Assembly: GCA_902767175.1 (NCBI GenBank) | Contig: CACXGH010000231.1 | Location: 1 to 7,810, forward strand | Reading direction: 5' to 3' | DNA from: an uncultured Ruminococcus sp. | GTDB lineage: Bacteria; Bacillota; Clostridia; Oscillospirales; Acutalibacteraceae | Length of the DNA stretch: 7,810 bases | In this document: piece by piece, positions 6,139 through 7,810 of the stretch | Layout of the letters: the number at the start of each line of letters is the position of its first letter | Numbering within the stretch: the stretch's first letter is position 1 | Translations under genes and position numbers: made by a program | The notes under the pieces: generated by a model | Told to the model about the DNA's origin: nothing | What the model saw: the letters and a program-made list of their open reading frames with translations, nothing else | Databases searched by the model: none

Positions 6139-6568
6139 AACTGTTTTCTCTTGTTCCGTCTGCATTATCGGCTGCGTTTTCTATAGTGTCACCTGCATTA
6201 TCTGCGATATCATTTACCGTATCGCCGACATTGCTCGTAACGTTAGATACAATATTGCCTGCATTGCTCGTTATATCAGAAACTGTATCTCCGATATTTC
6301 TTGCGGCATTGCCTGCTGTATCGCCGATCCTTTCAGCTATATTGTCAGTGCTTCTTTCCGGAGCAGGTATAAGGTCATCATCATCTCCGATAATTCCGTT
6401 GCCGTCCGTTACAACACCGTTATTGGCAGATACACGGTCATACGGCATCTGAGATGCATAGGGGGCAGAGGTGCCGTTGTCATAGTATTCATCATTGCCC
6501 GATTTGCAGGCTGTGAGACTGAGTGCTGCCGCAAGCACGGCAAGCGTGGTAATTATAAGTTTTTTCAT
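6137..6568 (-). CDS. Small lipoprotein with 11-residue C-terminal repeats
   Basis: A 143-residue exported lipoprotein. Residues 1-20 form a signal peptide (MKKL, then a hydrophobic run) ending in the lipobox LTAC, so Cys21 should be lipid-modified and the protein anchored to the outer face of the membrane. Residues 22-75 are polar and rich in Asn, Asp, Gly and Tyr, probably disordered, with an acidic GDDDD patch at 61-65. Residues 81-135 are five tandem 11-residue repeats of the type xGDTxxxIxxN, likely amphipathic helix or extended solenoid. The start is ATG 6568, set by AGGAG at 6576-6580; an upstream in-frame TTG at 6583 would put the ribosome site inside the gene. No homologue is recognised. 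The stop codon overlaps the end of the MITE-like element. Confidence 0.82.
   Translation of the reverse strand: MKKLIITTLAVLAAALSLTACKSGNDEYYDNGTSAPYASQMPYDRVSANNGVVTDGNGIIGDDDDLIPAPERSTDNIAERIGDTAGNAARNIGDTVSDITSNAGNIVSNVTSNVGDTVNDIADNAGDTIENAADNADGTRENS
6164..6328 (-). repeat. Five coding tandem repeats of 33 bp (11 residues)
   Basis: The lipoprotein residues 81-135 divide into IGDTAGNAARN, IGDTVSDITSN, AGNIVSNVTSN, VGDTVNDIADN and AGDTIENAADN, with a partial sixth unit ADGTRENS at the end and a weaker unit before. Each unit keeps Gly at position 2, Thr/Ile at 4 and Asn at 11. An 11-residue period is typical of amphipathic helices in LEA-like and related proteins. The DNA copies have diverged, so this is an old duplication kept by selection on the protein. 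Confidence 0.75.
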
Positions 6569-6575
6569 GATATAT

Positions 6576-6580
6576 CTCCT
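6576..6580 (-). promoter_or_regulatory. Ribosome binding site that fixes the lipoprotein start
   Basis: The minus strand reads AGGAG here, with 7 bases to the ATG at 6568-6566. This selects the MKKL start, which also gives a normal lipoprotein signal peptide, over the in-frame TTG at 6583. Confidence 0.85.
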
Positions 6581-6667
6581 CAAAAATTTATAAATTGCTG
6601 AGACTTTATTCGGCTCACGCTAATTATTGTTTTCATTTGCAAGAGATATATTCCTGTTATTTTTTTC

Positions 6668-6714
6668 AAAAAAAAAAGCAGTATACGACCCGAAAATGCG
6701 GAAGTATACTGCTT
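6668..6714 (-). terminator. Strong intrinsic terminator of the ddh gene
   Basis: AAGCAGTATAC (6676-6686) and GTATACTGCTT (6704-6714) form a perfect 11-bp stem, with an inner CCG/CGG pair inside the 17-base loop. On the minus strand it is followed by an uninterrupted run of T (A-run 6668-6677 on the plus strand). It lies about 20 bases after the ddh stop codon. The 153-base gap to the lipoprotein gene holds this terminator and an AT-rich leader; no convincing -35/-10 pair was recognised. Confidence 0.92.
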
Positions 6715-6736
6715 CTGTTATTAATACATCATTATA

Positions 6737-7723
6737 TCAGAGGAAATGTGCTCTCAGCTCATCGCCTGACTGCTGACAGAGATATGCAGGAGGAACATCA
6801 AGTACGGTCTTGCAGCCCGTCTGACCCTCGTAATACATTCTTTTAACGGCTCTTGCATACGCAATGATTACGCTTGTGGTGAACTCAGGGTTGGAGTCAA
6901 GTGTGATCCTGTATTCGATAACGTGCTTGTTTTCCTTGTTTACACCTGTCTTGCCTGACCTGAACACAAAGCCGCCGTGTGCCATGCCGCTGTGGTCTCT
7001 TGTGAACTCCTCTTCGTCAATGAAATGAACGATCGTATTGTAATCCGCAAAATAGTTAGGCATTTCCTTTATCTGTCTCTCGACCTCGGCTGCGTCTGCA
7101 CCCTCCTCAAGCACAACAAAGCACTCTCTGAGGTGCTTGTCTCTTGTTGAAAGCTCCGGGTCGCTGCCGCTTCTTACTGCCTCAAGAGCAGACTCAACAG
7201 GGATAGTATACTGCTTGGCATTCTTTACGCCCTTGATTCTCCTTACAGCGTCTGAATGTCCCTGACTTACTCCCTTGCCCCAGAAGGTATAGTCCTTGCC
7301 GTCGGGAAGTATAGCATTTGCATAAACTCTGTTAAGAGAGAACATACCGGGATCCCAGCCTACAGAGATCATGCCGATATGACCGCTTTCCTTTGCAGCC
7401 TTATCTACTGCGTCAAAATGCTCGGGTATTCTTGCATGGGTATCGAAGCTGTCAATAACATTGAACATAGCGGCATACTTTGGTGTCTGTACGGGAAGGT
7501 CTGTAGCGCTGCCGCCGCAGAGTACCAGCACATCAATTTTATCCGTCCACTTTTCAATTTCATTTACGCTCACAACAGGAACATCGGGTGTGAGTATTTT
7601 TACGCCCGAAGGGTCACGCCTTGTAAAAACGGCGGCAAGCTCCATGTCCTCTGCATCAGCTATAGCTATTTCGGTACCTCTGCCAAGATTACCGTAACCT
7701 AAAATTCCTATTCTTGTTTTCAT
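6737..7723 (-). CDS. ddh: meso-Diaminopimelate D-dehydrogenase
   Basis: This cytosolic NADPH enzyme makes meso-2,6-diaminopimelate in one step from tetrahydrodipicolinate, ammonia and NADPH, bypassing the acyl intermediates of the usual lysine pathway; the product feeds peptidoglycan and lysine. The 328 residues match the family. The N-terminal Rossmann loop is GYGNLGRG (9-16), with FTRRDP (33-38) for the NADPH phosphate. Family blocks follow: CGGSATDLPVQTP (69-81), DSFDTHARIP (91-100), SVGWDPGMFS (120-129, substrate-binding Asp124), FWGKGVSQGHSDA (147-159, Trp148), and HGGFVFRSG (249-257), with Arg199 and Asn278 at the expected substrate-site places. The C-terminal part (about 290-328) returns to the dinucleotide domain. 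ATG 7723 follows AAGGAGAGAGG. It is monocistronic with its own terminator. No key residue appears to be missing. Confidence 0.96.
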   Translation of the reverse strand: MKTRIGILGYGNLGRGTEIAIADAEDMELAAVFTRRDPSGVKILTPDVPVVSVNEIEKWTDKIDVLVLCGGSATDLPVQTPKYAAMFNVIDSFDTHARIPEHFDAVDKAAKESGHIGMISVGWDPGMFSLNRVYANAILPDGKDYTFWGKGVSQGHSDAVRRIKGVKNAKQYTIPVESALEAVRSGSDPELSTRDKHLRECFVVLEEGADAAEVERQIKEMPNYFADYNTIVHFIDEEEFTRDHSGMAHGGFVFRSGKTGVNKENKHVIEYRITLDSNPEFTTSVIIAYARAVKRMYYEGQTGCKTVLDVPPAYLCQQSGDELRAHFL

Positions 7724-7755
7724 TTTTCCTCTCTCCTTAAAACGAATTTAAACAA

Positions 7756-7794
7756 GGAGCAAAGCTCCAACAAGCTCGCTTGATTGGAGCGAGC
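7756..7794. repeat. Two small hairpins upstream of ddh at the window edge
   Basis: GGAGC/GCTCC (7756-7760 and 7764-7768, loop AAA) is followed by GCTCGCT/AGCGAGC (7774-7780 and 7788-7794, 7-base loop). A GACGCC stretch follows to the window end. They lie 33-71 bases upstream of the ddh start codon, where the leader or an upstream gene's end would be. The short-loop hairpins and the CGACGC tail resemble the cluster at 1-75. They may be a dispersed repeat, or a terminator of a gene outside the window. Confidence 0.45.
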
Positions 7795-7810
7795 GACGCC
7801 GTCAACAGAC

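Noticed and set aside
6164..6328. Regular spacing of about 33 bases that could suggest a CRISPR array.
   Set aside because: The units are contiguous and coding (11-residue period), with no spacers, no exact repeats and no cas genes.
6569..6583. Extended lipoprotein start at the TTG at 6583 (five extra residues).
   Set aside because: AGGAG at 6576-6580 would lie inside the gene, and the ATG at 6568 gives both ideal spacing and a normal signal peptide.
5930..6601. Long plus-strand open frame of 223 codons across the MITE-like element and the lipoprotein gene.
   Set aside because: It is the antisense shadow of the repeat lipoprotein, whose 33-bp periodic codons keep the opposite strand open. 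It has no ribosome site and starts inside a terminator hairpin. Its Ile/Cys-rich repeats mirror the coding strand.
7256..7702. Plus-strand open frame of 148 codons opposite ddh.
   Set aside because: It is antisense to conserved ddh domains and has no recognisable family content or ribosome site.

Overview
The window reads as chromosomal DNA of a low-to-moderate GC Gram-positive anaerobe, most likely a gut clostridium of the Oscillospiraceae/Ruminococcaceae type. This is inferred from four things: AGGAGG-type ribosome binding sites before most genes, FakA and DegV proteins, a short clostridial-type peptide deformylase, and the one-step meso-diaminopimelate dehydrogenase. No species can be assigned from sequence alone. 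Seven protein genes and one lipoprotein gene are well supported; no tRNA, rRNA or CRISPR array was seen.

Layout. Positions 1-79 hold a GC-rich cluster of small hairpins. On the minus strand follow a peptide deformylase-like gene (80-493) and a TetR-family regulator (584-1174). The regulator is divergent from a plus-strand operon across a 207-base intergenic region that carries a long-spaced dyad. The operon (1382-4955) encodes a divergent GT28/MGDG-synthase-like protein, FakA (fatty acid kinase, DAK2 domain) and a DegV/FakB-like lipid-binding protein. It ends at a hairpin terminator (4960-5001) shared with a convergent minus-strand gene of unknown function (5000-5836). Next comes a non-coding stretch with a hairpin terminator (5901-5955) and a 176-base element with terminal inverted repeats (5963-6138) that folds end to end and looks like a MITE. 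Its right end lies inside the stop codon of a small minus-strand lipoprotein gene (6137-6568) built from 11-residue repeats. The last gene is meso-diaminopimelate dehydrogenase (6737-7723, minus) with a strong terminator. The right edge (7756-7794) again carries small hairpins.

How the genes may work together. FakA with a DegV-type FakB phosphorylates exogenous fatty acids for phospholipid synthesis, and GT28 enzymes of the MGDG synthase/UgtP group glycosylate diacylglycerol. The three-gene operon is therefore plausibly a membrane-lipid module, and the divergent TetR gene is a candidate local regulator; both points are inference. The diaminopimelate dehydrogenase supplies a peptidoglycan and lysine precursor and is transcriptionally separate. 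The most unusual parts are the folded mobile element placed exactly at a stop codon, the intergenic dyad, the degenerate glycosyltransferase, and the repeat lipoprotein.
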